A stretch of DNA of 64,000 nt, taken from NCBI GenBank assembly GCA_016291495.1, contig JAEEXI010000003.1, positions 1 to 64,000 of the forward strand. Reading direction: 5' to 3'. Below are positions 23,537 through 32,024 of the stretch, in pieces. Within the stretch, counting starts at the first letter, position 1, and every line of letters starts with the position of its first letter. The stretch is from Prevotella sp. (GTDB lineage Bacteria; Bacteroidota; Bacteroidia; Bacteroidales; Bacteroidaceae). The notes under the pieces are model-generated. The model worked only from the letters and a program-made list of their open reading frames with translations. It ran no database searches and had not been told where the DNA came from. The translations under genes and the position numbers were made by a program.

Positions 23537-26500
23537 TTATTTTGCGTCTTCTACGTCGTTCTCACGGATGGTCTTACCCATAACGAGGAAGGCTGTAGGA
23601 GCAGCGATGAAGATAGACGACAGGGTACCGAAGATGACACCGAGGATCATGGCGAACGAGAAGCTGCGGATAGAGTCACCACCGAGGATGAAGATACACA
23701 GCAAGACGATCAGCGTGGTCACTGAGGTGTTGATGGTACGAGCCAGCGTCTGGTTCAGAGAACCGTTGAACAGGCTCTGACGGTCGCGCTTAGCATACAG
23801 GTTGAAGTTCTCACGGACACGGTCGAAGACCACCACCTTATCGTTGATGGAGTAACCGATCACCGTCAGGATAGCACCGATGAACGTCTGGTCGATCTCC
23901 AGTGACATCGGAACCCAGCCCCACAATACGGAGTAGAAGCCGATGACGATGAGGGCATCGAGTGCCAGAGCGATGATAGCGCCGACGGAGTATGCGAAGT
24001 TGCGGAAACGCACGAGGATGTAGATGAAGATGGCTACCAGGGCGATGATGACGGAGATGATAGCACCGTAGGTGATATCCTTAGCCACTGAAGGACCCAC
24101 CTTCGCAGAACTGATGATGGAACCGCCCTCGCGGACATCGGGGTTCTTAAAGGCATCAACACTGGCCTGGTTTACGAGACCTGCCTTCTTCAAGGCGTTG
24201 TAAAGGATGGTCTCAGCCTTATCGTCAACCTGTGGGTTGTTGGACTCGATATCCCAGTTGGTAGAGATACGAACGGTCTTACCATCGGTACCGAGGGCGA
24301 TGACGCTGGTGTTAGCCTCCTTGCCTGCATTCTCGCCAATGGTATTGACGAAGGCGCCTGCAAGCGTGGTACGAACCTGCTCAACGGGAACTTCCTTGTC
24401 GAGGGTCACCACGTAGTTACGACCACCAGTGAAGTCAATGCTCTGGCTCAGTCCACGAACAGCGAAGCTGACGATGAACAGGATGGCAGCGATGCCCCAG
24501 ATGGTGAATGACTTCTTGTACATACCCATGAAGTTGAACTTGGTGTTCTGCATCATGTTGCGAGAGTAAGCGGTAGAGAACGTGAGGTTCTGCCACTTGT
24601 CCTTCTTCATCTTGGCATCGTAGATCAGACGGGTCATGAAGACGGCGGTGAAGAACGATACGCAGATACCGATCATCAAGGTCGTGGCGAAACCGCGGAT
24701 AGGACCTGTTCCGAAGACGTACAGGATGATACCGGTAATCAACGACGTGAAGTTAGAGTCGAAGATAGCGGAGAAGGCATTCGAGTAACCGAGGTTCAGC
24801 GATTCCTTCACGGTATGTCCCTTGCGGAGCTCTTCCTTGGTACGCTCGTAGATAAGCACGTTGGCATCCACAGCGGTACCCAGCGTCAGCACGATACCTG
24901 CGATGCCCGGCATCGTCAGAGCTGCCTGGAACGAGGTAAGGATACCCAGCGTGAAGAACAGGTTGAACAGCAGTGCCATATTGGCCAGCATACCTGGGAT
25001 GAAGCCGTACAGCATCACCATGTAGATCATCAGCAGCACGAAGGCTACGACGAACGAGATGACACCCTGCTTGATGGACTGTGCACCGAGTGACGGACCA
25101 ACGACCTCTTCCTGGACGATACGGGTAGGAGCCGGCATCTTACCAGAGTTCAGCGTGTTGGCAAGGTCCTTGGTATCCTCGATGGTGAAGTTACCCGTAA
25201 TCTGCGAGTTACCACCGTCAATCTGGGTGAGGATACGTGGAGCACTATAAACGGCATCGTCGAGGACGATAGCTACGCCACGACCGATGTTCTGCTTCGT
25301 AATCTGACTCCAGCGGCGAGCACCGTCAGAGTTCATCTGCATGGATACACAAGGATGACCCATCTGGTCGAACTCGTCCTTGGAATTGGTAATCACGTCA
25401 CCCTCCAGCGGAGCACGGCCGTTGGGCTCAGTAATCTTCAGAGCATAAAGGGCAAAGATATCACCCTTGGTATTTCCTTCTCCGAAGTCCTCAGCCTTAG
25501 CACCCCAGCGAAGCTTACACTCAGCGGGAAGAATCTGGCGGGCGATATCGGAATAGATGACCTTGTTGACGTCAGCAGTATCGCGGGCATTGGCATAGCC
25601 GACGATAGCCAGACCCTGTGGAACGGGCTGGAAGACGGCAAACAACGGGTTCTGCTTCAGTGCCTCAGCCTTAGCCTTGGCATCGCCAGCCTTGTCGTTC
25701 TTCTTGGCAAGCTTAGCAGCAAAGTCGCTGGTAGCAGCCTTTGTGGTATCAACAGCTGCAGAATCGACGACAGCAATGGTATCTGCCTTCACTTCCTCGG
25801 CCTCACCACCAGTAGCAGCGTACTTCTGGTTCAGCTGAGAGAGCAGCGGAGCAATCTCCTGAGAGTTATAGGTCTCCCAGAACTCCAGGTTTGCAGAACC
25901 CTGCAACAACTTACGGACACGCTCAGGCTCCTTGATACCAGGCATCTCCACCATGATGCGTCCGCTCTGACCCTCCAGTTTCTGGATGTTAGGCTGAACG
26001 ACACCAAACTTATCGATACGGTTGCGGACAACGTTGAAAGAGTTATCAACGGCAGACTGTACCTCAGCACGGATGGCACGCTCCACCTCAGCATCGGTGC
26101 TGTTGGTGCTTACCTTACCCTTCATCTGCTGGGTAGCGAAGACGGCTGCCAAGGGACGGCCGTTGCTGTTCTGCTTCCAATACTTGATAAACAGGGAAAT
26201 GAAGTCGCTCTGACTGGTTTCCTCTTCTTTCTTAGCCTCTTCCATTGACTTCTTGTAGGCGGCATCCGTCTTGTGGTCAGCCAGTACATCGACAACGTCG
26301 GGTACAGACACCTCAAGAATCACGTTCATACCACCTTTCAGGTCAAGTCCGAGACCAATCTCCATCTCGCGGCACTGCTTGAACGAATAGATTCCGCAGT
26401 ACACTTTCTCGTTCATGATCGAGTCAAGATACTCCTGACCAGCCTCCTCCGTCATAGCTGCTGCCTTGTTCTCATGGTAGCGAGTCACGAACGAGAAGGA

Positions 26501-26566
26501 AAGGTAGAAGCAGCAGACCAGAATCAGAACTACTGCAATAAACTTTACAATTCCTTTGTTTTGCAT
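23537..26566 (-). CDS. secDF: fused protein translocase SecDF
   Basis: Uses the proton gradient to help pull exported proteins through SecYEG. The single 1009-residue chain joins SecD (about 1-620) and SecF (about 670-1009). SecD shows GLDLKGGMNVILEV, RNRIDKFGVVQPNIQKLEG and the membrane motif TLGTAVDANVLIYERTKEEL. SecF shows SIDFTGGRNYVVTL and TVIGYSINDKVVVFDRVREN. A large low-complexity Ala/Lys/Asp stretch lies in the SecD periplasmic part (about 265-300). The fusion is usual in Bacteroidales. It is a monocistronic unit with its own terminator. Confidence 0.97.
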   Translation of the reverse strand: MQNKGIVKFIAVVLILVCCFYLSFSFVTRYHENKAAAMTEEAGQEYLDSIMNEKVYCGIYSFKQCREMEIGLGLDLKGGMNVILEVSVPDVVDVLADHKTDAAYKKSMEEAKKEEETSQSDFISLFIKYWKQNSNGRPLAAVFATQQMKGKVSTNSTDAEVERAIRAEVQSAVDNSFNVVRNRIDKFGVVQPNIQKLEGQSGRIMVEMPGIKEPERVRKLLQGSANLEFWETYNSQEIAPLLSQLNQKYAATGGEAEEVKADTIAVVDSAAVDTTKAATSDFAAKLAKKNDKAGDAKAKAEALKQNPLFAVFQPVPQGLAIVGYANARDTADVNKVIYSDIARQILPAECKLRWGAKAEDFGEGNTKGDIFALYALKITEPNGRAPLEGDVITNSKDEFDQMGHPCVSMQMNSDGARRWSQITKQNIGRGVAIVLDDAVYSAPRILTQIDGGNSQITGNFTIEDTKDLANTLNSGKMPAPTRIVQEEVVGPSLGAQSIKQGVISFVVAFVLLMIYMVMLYGFIPGMLANMALLFNLFFTLGILTSFQAALTMPGIAGIVLTLGTAVDANVLIYERTKEELRKGHTVKESLNLGYSNAFSAIFDSNFTSLITGIILYVFGTGPIRGFATTLMIGICVSFFTAVFMTRLIYDAKMKKDKWQNLTFSTAYSRNMMQNTKFNFMGMYKKSFTIWGIAAILFIVSFAVRGLSQSIDFTGGRNYVVTLDKEVPVEQVRTTLAGAFVNTIGENAGKEANTSVIALGTDGKTVRISTNWDIESNNPQVDDKAETILYNALKKAGLVNQASVDAFKNPDVREGGSIISSAKVGPSVAKDITYGAIISVIIALVAIFIYILVRFRNFAYSVGAIIALALDALIVIGFYSVLWGWVPMSLEIDQTFIGAILTVIGYSINDKVVVFDRVRENFNLYAKRDRQSLFNGSLNQTLARTINTSVTTLIVLLCIFILGGDSIRSFSFAMILGVIFGTLSSIFIAAPTAFLVMGKTIRENDVEDAK

Positions 26567-26612
26567 TTTGTTTGTTATATTATTTTAATTTATGATTCCG
26601 CATTTTTAGCCT

Positions 26613-26620
26613 GCAAATAT
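26613..26620 (-). promoter_or_regulatory. -7 box of secDF
   Basis: TATATTTG on the minus strand, 46 bases before ATG 26566. -33 not evident. Confidence 0.5.
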
Positions 26621-26670
26621 ACTTATTTTTCTCCACTTGGCGAAATTTATCAAGGATTTTCGTACTTTTT

Positions 26671-27765
26671 TCAGTGATTTCCACCTATTTTTAACCAACA
26701 AACGACAGGATAATGGTCGCTGGCGTCTATTTTACTGTCCACCATACAGTTATAAGGCTGGATATCGGAAGAACAGAAAATATGGTCGATACGGAAGTAG
26801 AATCCTTTCTGAAAATATGACAAACCAAGACCTCTTCCGCTCTCCACGAAACAGTCGCGCAACGACTGGGCGATGTGGTGATGGGCGAAGGAAATAGGGT
26901 TGTCGTTGAAGTCGCCACAGAGGATGATGGGATATTGCGAATGCTCGTCCACATAGCGGCGTACAGCCTCAACCTGACGGGCACGTTTTGAAGCAGACTC
27001 AGCCAGGGTGACCAGCAGTTTCTTTGATTCCTGGCGGGCGGTATCGCCCTTCATCTCACCCTGGATAATCTCCTTGTATGTCTCACGATCTTCCGTGGAG
27101 AGATGGGTAATCTCAAAGTGGTTGTTGATGACCAGAACCGTGTCCTCGCCGACTTGCAGATACCAGGCTGCACTGCCGTTACCCGCTGAGGGATAAGGGA
27201 TTCGCTCCCTGCGCAGGATGGGGAAACGGGTATGGATACCCACTCCGTTCGACGGGGTTTCTTGCCCAAACTGAATGGTGTCGTTATAGGCGAATTTCTT
27301 CTCATAGTACTTGAAGCAATAACGCCGCCAGGTGTCTATATCTTCCTGCAGACAGACGATATCAGGGTCCTCGCTGAACAGGTATTCGCAGACCTTCTCA
27401 AAGCCCTGCTCGTACTTGTAGTTGCCACCATAGGCGCAGACATTATAGCTGATGACCTTGATGGCACCCTCTGGGATCTCGGACGACCGCAGGTTGAGCG
27501 GCATATATATATGGATAGGTACGTATGCGAGGAGATAACCCAGGACGGGAATCCATATCATCCGGAACTTGAAGACAATCCAGAAGCACAGGAAGGCAAG
27601 GTTGACCAACAGGAAGAAGGGAAACGTCATACCGACACACGAGAAGACAGGGTGCTCGGCAGGGTTCAGACAGTCGGAATAGCCCGTCAGACACATCACG
27701 ATGATGGTCACGATATTCGCTCCTGCCATCATCTGGATGGTAAATTTCTTCAGTTGCTTAATCAA
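26671..27765 (-). CDS. membrane-anchored endonuclease/exonuclease/phosphatase family protein
   Basis: A 364-residue protein with three N-terminal hydrophobic segments (about 10-95), then an EEP domain facing the periplasm or cytoplasm. Active-site motifs are ISYNVCAYGG, VCLQEDIDTW (metal Glu), INNHFE, ILCGDFNDNPIS and the C-terminal SDHYPVVC with catalytic His. Members hydrolyse phosphodiesters in nucleic acids, lipids or inositol phosphates; the substrate here is unknown. The gene overlaps the upstream rhomboid gene by four bases (ATGA), a pairing frequently found in Bacteroidales. Confidence 0.88.
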   Translation of the reverse strand: MIKQLKKFTIQMMAGANIVTIIVMCLTGYSDCLNPAEHPVFSCVGMTFPFFLLVNLAFLCFWIVFKFRMIWIPVLGYLLAYVPIHIYMPLNLRSSEIPEGAIKVISYNVCAYGGNYKYEQGFEKVCEYLFSEDPDIVCLQEDIDTWRRYCFKYYEKKFAYNDTIQFGQETPSNGVGIHTRFPILRRERIPYPSAGNGSAAWYLQVGEDTVLVINNHFEITHLSTEDRETYKEIIQGEMKGDTARQESKKLLVTLAESASKRARQVEAVRRYVDEHSQYPIILCGDFNDNPISFAHHHIAQSLRDCFVESGRGLGLSYFQKGFYFRIDHIFCSSDIQPYNCMVDSKIDASDHYPVVCWLKIGGNH

Positions 27766-28688
27766 TTCTCCCGACTTTGGTCAAACAACTTCTTCTTCTC
27801 CTCCTTCGTCAGGCTGTCGTAGCCACTCTTCCGAATCTTATCGAGAATGGCGTCAATCTCTTCCTGATTCTTACGCCTGGGCTTCGGAGGCTCCTCCGTG
27901 TAACGGGGCTCCTCATCAGGATCGTCCACCCAGCGACGACGGTCAGAAGCCTGTTTCCGCTCGTCGAAACGGCGCTTCATATTGTCGAAGAACTCCTGTC
28001 CGCGGTTGCGTCCGAAACGGTTGCTGGACTCTGGATGCTTCTTCCAATAGCGTATCATGATAAAACCGAAGAGCATACCGCCCAAGTGGGCCGTATGGGC
28101 AACACCGTCGCCAGGTCCGCTAAGGGCAGAGAACAGTTCGATGGCAATATAGCCTACCACCAGCCACTTCGCCTTGATGGGAAAGGGGAAGGGGATGATG
28201 AACAAGCGCTCGTTGGGGAAAATCATTCCGAAGGCGAGCAGGATGGCATAGACGGCACCCGAGGCACCAATGGTCGTCCAAAGGTTCAGGTAGTCGGCCG
28301 TCATCATCAAAGTACCACCCAGATTGACCCGTTCAAAGGTGTCCAGTCCCAATGCCACATAATTAATATACTGGGCTATTTCCTGCACTAATCCGGCTCC
28401 GATTCCACACGAAATGTAATAAAAAAGGAATTTCTTGGGTCCCCATACCCGTTCCACTACCGCACCAAACATCCAGAGGGCAAACATATTGAAAAAGATA
28501 TGCGTAAAGCCTCCATGCAGGAACATATACGTCACGAGCTGGTAGATCTGGAAATCATTCGCCATAAAGAAATGGAGGCCCAGCATCGAATTCAGATCGA
28601 TGCCGCTCCGTCCCAAAACCCATGTTGCTACAAATGCCAGGAAATTGACAATGAGCAGGTTCTTGGTCATCGTTGGTATGCTATTCAT
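27762..28688 (-). CDS. rhomboid family intramembrane serine protease
   Basis: A 308-residue polytopic protease cleaving transmembrane substrates. Six segments lie between about 8 and 215. The helix-2 motif is LVTYMFLHGGFTHIFFNMFA, the catalytic serine is in GASGAVYAILLAFG, and the catalytic histidine in AHTAHLGGMLFGFIMI. A charged cytoplasmic tail (about 220-308) ends with an EEIDAILDKIRKSGYDSLTK motif, the C-terminal domain common in Bacteroidales rhomboids. It is translated with the endonuclease-like protein downstream. Confidence 0.95.
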   Translation of the reverse strand: MNSIPTMTKNLLIVNFLAFVATWVLGRSGIDLNSMLGLHFFMANDFQIYQLVTYMFLHGGFTHIFFNMFALWMFGAVVERVWGPKKFLFYYISCGIGAGLVQEIAQYINYVALGLDTFERVNLGGTLMMTADYLNLWTTIGASGAVYAILLAFGMIFPNERLFIIPFPFPIKAKWLVVGYIAIELFSALSGPGDGVAHTAHLGGMLFGFIMIRYWKKHPESSNRFGRNRGQEFFDNMKRRFDERKQASDRRRWVDDPDEEPRYTEEPPKPRRKNQEEIDAILDKIRKSGYDSLTKEEKKKLFDQSREN

Positions 28689-28763
28689 CTGCTTACTTAT
28701 ACTATTTGACGATTCACCATTTACGATTTATTTCAAACAACGTCATTACCGTCGTTTACGGCG

Positions 28764-28771
28764 CAAAATTA
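28764..28771 (-). promoter_or_regulatory. -7 box of the rhomboid operon
   Basis: TAATTTTG on the minus strand, about 75 bases before ATG 28688. Confidence 0.45.
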
Positions 28772-28853
28772 CGAAAAATATCTGTTTTTAGGCACAAAAA
28801 TGGGGGTAATAGCACTTTTTTTCAAAAAAAATCGCATTTTTTTCACAAAAATG

Positions 28854-28884
28854 TTTGTTTTCTAAATACTTTCTCCTATATTTG
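28854..28884 (+). promoter_or_regulatory. promoter of the HU gene
   Basis: TTTG (28854-28857), 19-base gap, TATATTTG (28877-28884). The leader to ATG 28948 is about 55 bases. The flanking region is very A/T rich. Confidence 0.8.
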
Positions 28885-28947
28885 CAGTGAATTCAAGTAA
28901 AAACCTTACTTTACACTATTAATAATTTTAATTTAAAACAAACAATT

Positions 28948-29223
28948 ATGAACAAGACAGAATTAATTGAGAAGATTGCAGCCTCTGCAAAACTGACTAA
29001 GGCTGATTCAAAGAAGGCACTTGACGCTACTATCGAGGCTATCACCGCTGCTCTGAAGAAGGGTGACAAGGTTCAGCTCGTTGGTTTCGGAACTTTCGCA
29101 GTTACTAAGAAGCCTGCTCGCGAGGGTATCAACCCTGCTACCAAGCAGAAGATTAAGATTGCTGCCAAGAAGGTTGCTAAGTTCAAGGCTGGTGCAGAGC
29201 TTGCAAAGGTTGTAAACAAATAA
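28948..29223 (+). CDS. hup: HU family DNA-binding protein
   Basis: A histone-like nucleoid protein of 91 residues that bends DNA as a dimer. The N-terminal helices (MNKTELIEKIAASAKLTKAD) and the beta-arm signature (GFGTFAVTKKPAREGINPAT, with the intercalating Pro) are clear. It ends in basic KVAKFKAGAEL. Codon choice (GCT, GTT, AAG) suggests high expression. It is a single-gene unit with a strong promoter and terminator. Confidence 0.97.
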   Translation: MNKTELIEKIAASAKLTKADSKKALDATIEAITAALKKGDKVQLVGFGTFAVTKKPAREGINPATKQKIKIAAKKVAKFKAGAELAKVVNK

Positions 29224-29242
29224 TTTTTGTCAAGAAAATTTT

Positions 29243-29272
29243 AAAGGCTCCCTGATTGGGGAGCCTTTTTTG
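29243..29272. terminator. terminator of hup
   Basis: AAAGGCTCCC (29243-29252), loop TGATT, GGGGAGCCTTT then T-run. It may also stop the convergent gluconate 5-dehydrogenase transcript. Confidence 0.85.
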
Positions 29273-29294
29273 TTATACTTGATCCGATGAGGTA

Positions 29295-30095
29295 TCAGGG
29301 CTGCTTACCAATGTAAGCCAGAATACCACCATCGACATACAGCACGTGGCCATTGACGGCATCAGAGGCATGTGAGGCGAGGAATACTGCGGGGCCACCG
29401 AGTTCCTCTGGATCGAGCCAGCGTCCGGCAGGTGTCTTGGCACAGATGAAGCTGTCAAACGGATGACGGCTGCCATCGGACTGCTTCTCACGGAGAGGAG
29501 CGGTCTGCGGGGTAGCGATATAACCCGGGCCGATACCGTTACACTGGATGTTATACTCACCATACTCTGAGCAGATGTTACGAGTCAGCATCTTCAGACC
29601 ACCCTTAGCAGCGGCATAGGCCGATACGGTCTCACGACCCAACTCGGACATCATGGAGCAGATATTGATGATCTTACCCTCACGACGCTCCATCATCTCG
29701 GGCAGAACGGCTGCACTGACGATGTAGGGAGCTACGAGGTCGACGTCGATGACCTGCTGGAACTCAGCGCGCTTCATCTCATGCATGGGAATGCGCTTGA
29801 TGATACCTGCGTTGTTCACCAGAATGTCAATCTGACCAACCTCAGCGTGAATCTTCTCTACGAGAGCCTTGACGGCGTTTTCGTCAGTCACGTCGCAAAC
29901 GTAACCCTTCACGTTCGTGATACCTGCCTCCTTGTAGTTGTTGAGTCCACGTTCCAGGGCAGCCTCGTTGATGTCGTTGAAGATGATGTTCTTAATGCCG
30001 GCAGCTACGAAAGCTTTGGCAATGTTGAAACCAATTCCGTAAGACGCACCGGTAATCCAGGCGTTCTTACCTTCCAATGAAAAAATGTTTGCCAT
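29295..30095 (-). CDS. gluconate 5-dehydrogenase (SDR)
   Basis: A classical short-chain dehydrogenase of 266 residues interconverting gluconate and 5-ketogluconate with NAD(P). The cofactor motif is TGASYGIG (about 15-22), NNAG lies near 93, and the catalytic Ser and YxxxK are in SMMSELGRETVSAYAAAKGG. The C-terminus DPEELGGPAVFLASHASDAV and HVLYVDGGILAYIGKQP is very like annotated Bacteroidales gluconate 5-dehydrogenases. It lies 36 bases after the SusA-like gene in the same direction, so it may be the last gene of the HTCS operon. A related uronate-pathway activity is possible. Confidence 0.87.
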   Translation of the reverse strand: MANIFSLEGKNAWITGASYGIGFNIAKAFVAAGIKNIIFNDINEAALERGLNNYKEAGITNVKGYVCDVTDENAVKALVEKIHAEVGQIDILVNNAGIIKRIPMHEMKRAEFQQVIDVDLVAPYIVSAAVLPEMMERREGKIINICSMMSELGRETVSAYAAAKGGLKMLTRNICSEYGEYNIQCNGIGPGYIATPQTAPLREKQSDGSRHPFDSFICAKTPAGRWLDPEELGGPAVFLASHASDAVNGHVLYVDGGILAYIGKQP

Positions 30096-30131
30096 AATTG
30101 TACTTGATTTTGTTTTATAATAGATTAATAA

Positions 30132-32024
30132 TCAGTATTCCAGAATCAGCGACTGGCGGGGACGCATCGTCAGGTCTTTGGAAAGGTCGTAATAGCGTCC
30201 TGTCAGGATGTCTTTTGCCCGTTGAGTGTCTCCTATGACTTCGGCATAGCGCTTCACCTGCATGGTAGCCGGCTTGCTCGTTCCGTTGAGGATGGTGAGG
30301 GCTGTCTTGCCCTGATACTGACGGGCGATGACATAGATACCGTCATAAGGGATGAACTGGGTCTGCTTGCCTTTGGAGATGACGGGATTGCCTTTTCTCC
30401 ATTGCAGCAGCCGACTGGTCCATTGGAACATCTGCTGTTCTGCCTTCGTACGTCCTTCTTTGGTGAAGGCATTATGGGTGTCGCCAGGGAAGCCGCCAGG
30501 GAAGTCCTTACGCACGTTACCGTCAGTCACCTCCTTGGTACCATTCATCAGGATCTCCGTACCATAATAGAGCTGAGGGATGCGGTTGACGGTCAACAAC
30601 AACGCAAGTGCCTGTTTGAGTACCAGCGAGTCGCAACCATTACCCAGGAAACGGTCGGTATCGTGATTGTCGATAAATGCCATTACAGAAGACGGATTCG
30701 GATAGAGATAGTCATAGACAAAGGAGTTGTAGATGCGGTTCAAGCCGTTCCACCAGGGGTCCGTCTCCTCATTCTTTGCCTGCGAGAGTTTGTCGAAGAA
30801 CGAGAAATCCATAACGGTCTTCAAATAACTGTTCTCCGCAGAGAGCTTACTGTCTTTCTGCCAGGAAGCCGTATAGGCAGGCTCTGTGACCCACGTCTCT
30901 CCTACTGTATTGAAGTTCGGATATTCCTCGTCGAGTTCTTTCATCCAGCGAGCCATCCCCTTCGCATCGGCATATGGATAGGTATCCATACGAATACCGT
31001 CGATGCCCACCGTCTCTATCCACCATATTGAGTTCTGGATAAGATAGGTCATCACATGCGGATTACGCTGGTTCAGGTCTGGCATCGTGGGTACAAACCA
31101 ACCGTCAACAGTCTCCTTCAAATCAATTTTCGAGGCATAGGGATCCTTGACGGGGGTAAGTTTGTAACTGGTCTGCAGGAAACTCTTGGTAGGATTGCTG
31201 GTTCCTCCAGACTCCACCAGCCACTCAGGCAGGTTGAACCAGTCTTTCGTTGGCATATCAGCCACCCAAGGGTGTTCAAAACCACAATGGTTGAAAATCA
31301 TATCCATGACGATTTTCAGCCCTTTCTGGTGGGCAGCATCCGCCAGTCGGCGGTAGTCTTCATTACTGCCGAAACGGGGGTCTACCTTATAATAATCTGT
31401 GGTGGCATAACCGTGATAGGTGCTGAACCCATTGTCGTTGTCAGGAGAGTTGTTCTCCAAGACAGGCGTGAACCAGAGTGCCGTCACTCCCAATTCCAGG
31501 AAATAGTCCAGATGATCACGAATACCTTCCAAATCGCCCCCATGACGGAGGGAGGGCTGACTGCGGTCCTCCTTATAGGTATTCATTCCCTTGATTTGTG
31601 CGGGATGATGGGCACCTTGTGCAAAGCGGTCAGGCATAAGCATATAGAGGACATCGGCATTGGTGAAACCCTTCCGCTTGTCGCCAGCCATCTCACGCTC
31701 CTTGAGCTGATAGCTTACCTCTGACTTCTTACCTTTAACATCAAACTTCAAGGTCATCGTACCCGCTTTCGCCCCCTTCAGGTTCATATAGACCAATAGG
31801 TAATTGGGCGAGTCAAGATGCACGACACTATCGATACGGGCTCCAGGATAGTCGGTTGTCACCTCCTGTACCGTAGCGATATCCTTGCCATAGACCATCA
31901 GCTGCAGTTGAGGGTTCTTCATACCTACATACCAGTCGGTAGGGTCTATTCTGTCTATTTTCACTTTTGCACTCATTCCTACTATTTGCAACGCAAGGAA
32001 CATTAGGATTATTGTCCGTTTCAT
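30132..32024 (-). CDS. GH13 alpha-amylase, SusA/neopullulanase-like
   Basis: A 630-residue exported glucan hydrolase with a signal peptide (MKRTIILMFLALQIVGMSA). The N-terminal beta domain (about 20-115) is the cyclomaltodextrinase-type module. The barrel has DMIFNHCG, GIDGIRMDTYPYAD (nucleophile Asp), FNTVGETWV (acid Glu) and FIDNHDTDRFL. A C-terminal beta domain follows. This matches periplasmic SusA, which degrades imported maltooligosaccharides or pullulan. Its ATG overlaps the stop of the HTCS regulator (ATGA). No susC/susD pair is present here. Confidence 0.92.
   Translation of the reverse strand: MKRTIILMFLALQIVGMSAKVKIDRIDPTDWYVGMKNPQLQLMVYGKDIATVQEVTTDYPGARIDSVVHLDSPNYLLVYMNLKGAKAGTMTLKFDVKGKKSEVSYQLKEREMAGDKRKGFTNADVLYMLMPDRFAQGAHHPAQIKGMNTYKEDRSQPSLRHGGDLEGIRDHLDYFLELGVTALWFTPVLENNSPDNDNGFSTYHGYATTDYYKVDPRFGSNEDYRRLADAAHQKGLKIVMDMIFNHCGFEHPWVADMPTKDWFNLPEWLVESGGTSNPTKSFLQTSYKLTPVKDPYASKIDLKETVDGWFVPTMPDLNQRNPHVMTYLIQNSIWWIETVGIDGIRMDTYPYADAKGMARWMKELDEEYPNFNTVGETWVTEPAYTASWQKDSKLSAENSYLKTVMDFSFFDKLSQAKNEETDPWWNGLNRIYNSFVYDYLYPNPSSVMAFIDNHDTDRFLGNGCDSLVLKQALALLLTVNRIPQLYYGTEILMNGTKEVTDGNVRKDFPGGFPGDTHNAFTKEGRTKAEQQMFQWTSRLLQWRKGNPVISKGKQTQFIPYDGIYVIARQYQGKTALTILNGTSKPATMQVKRYAEVIGDTQRAKDILTGRYYDLSKDLTMRPRQSLILEY

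Noticed and set aside
25355..26248. 297-residue plus-strand frame opposite secDF
   Set aside because: Leucine/serine-rich mirror of the SecD coding sequence without a promoter or ribosome site.
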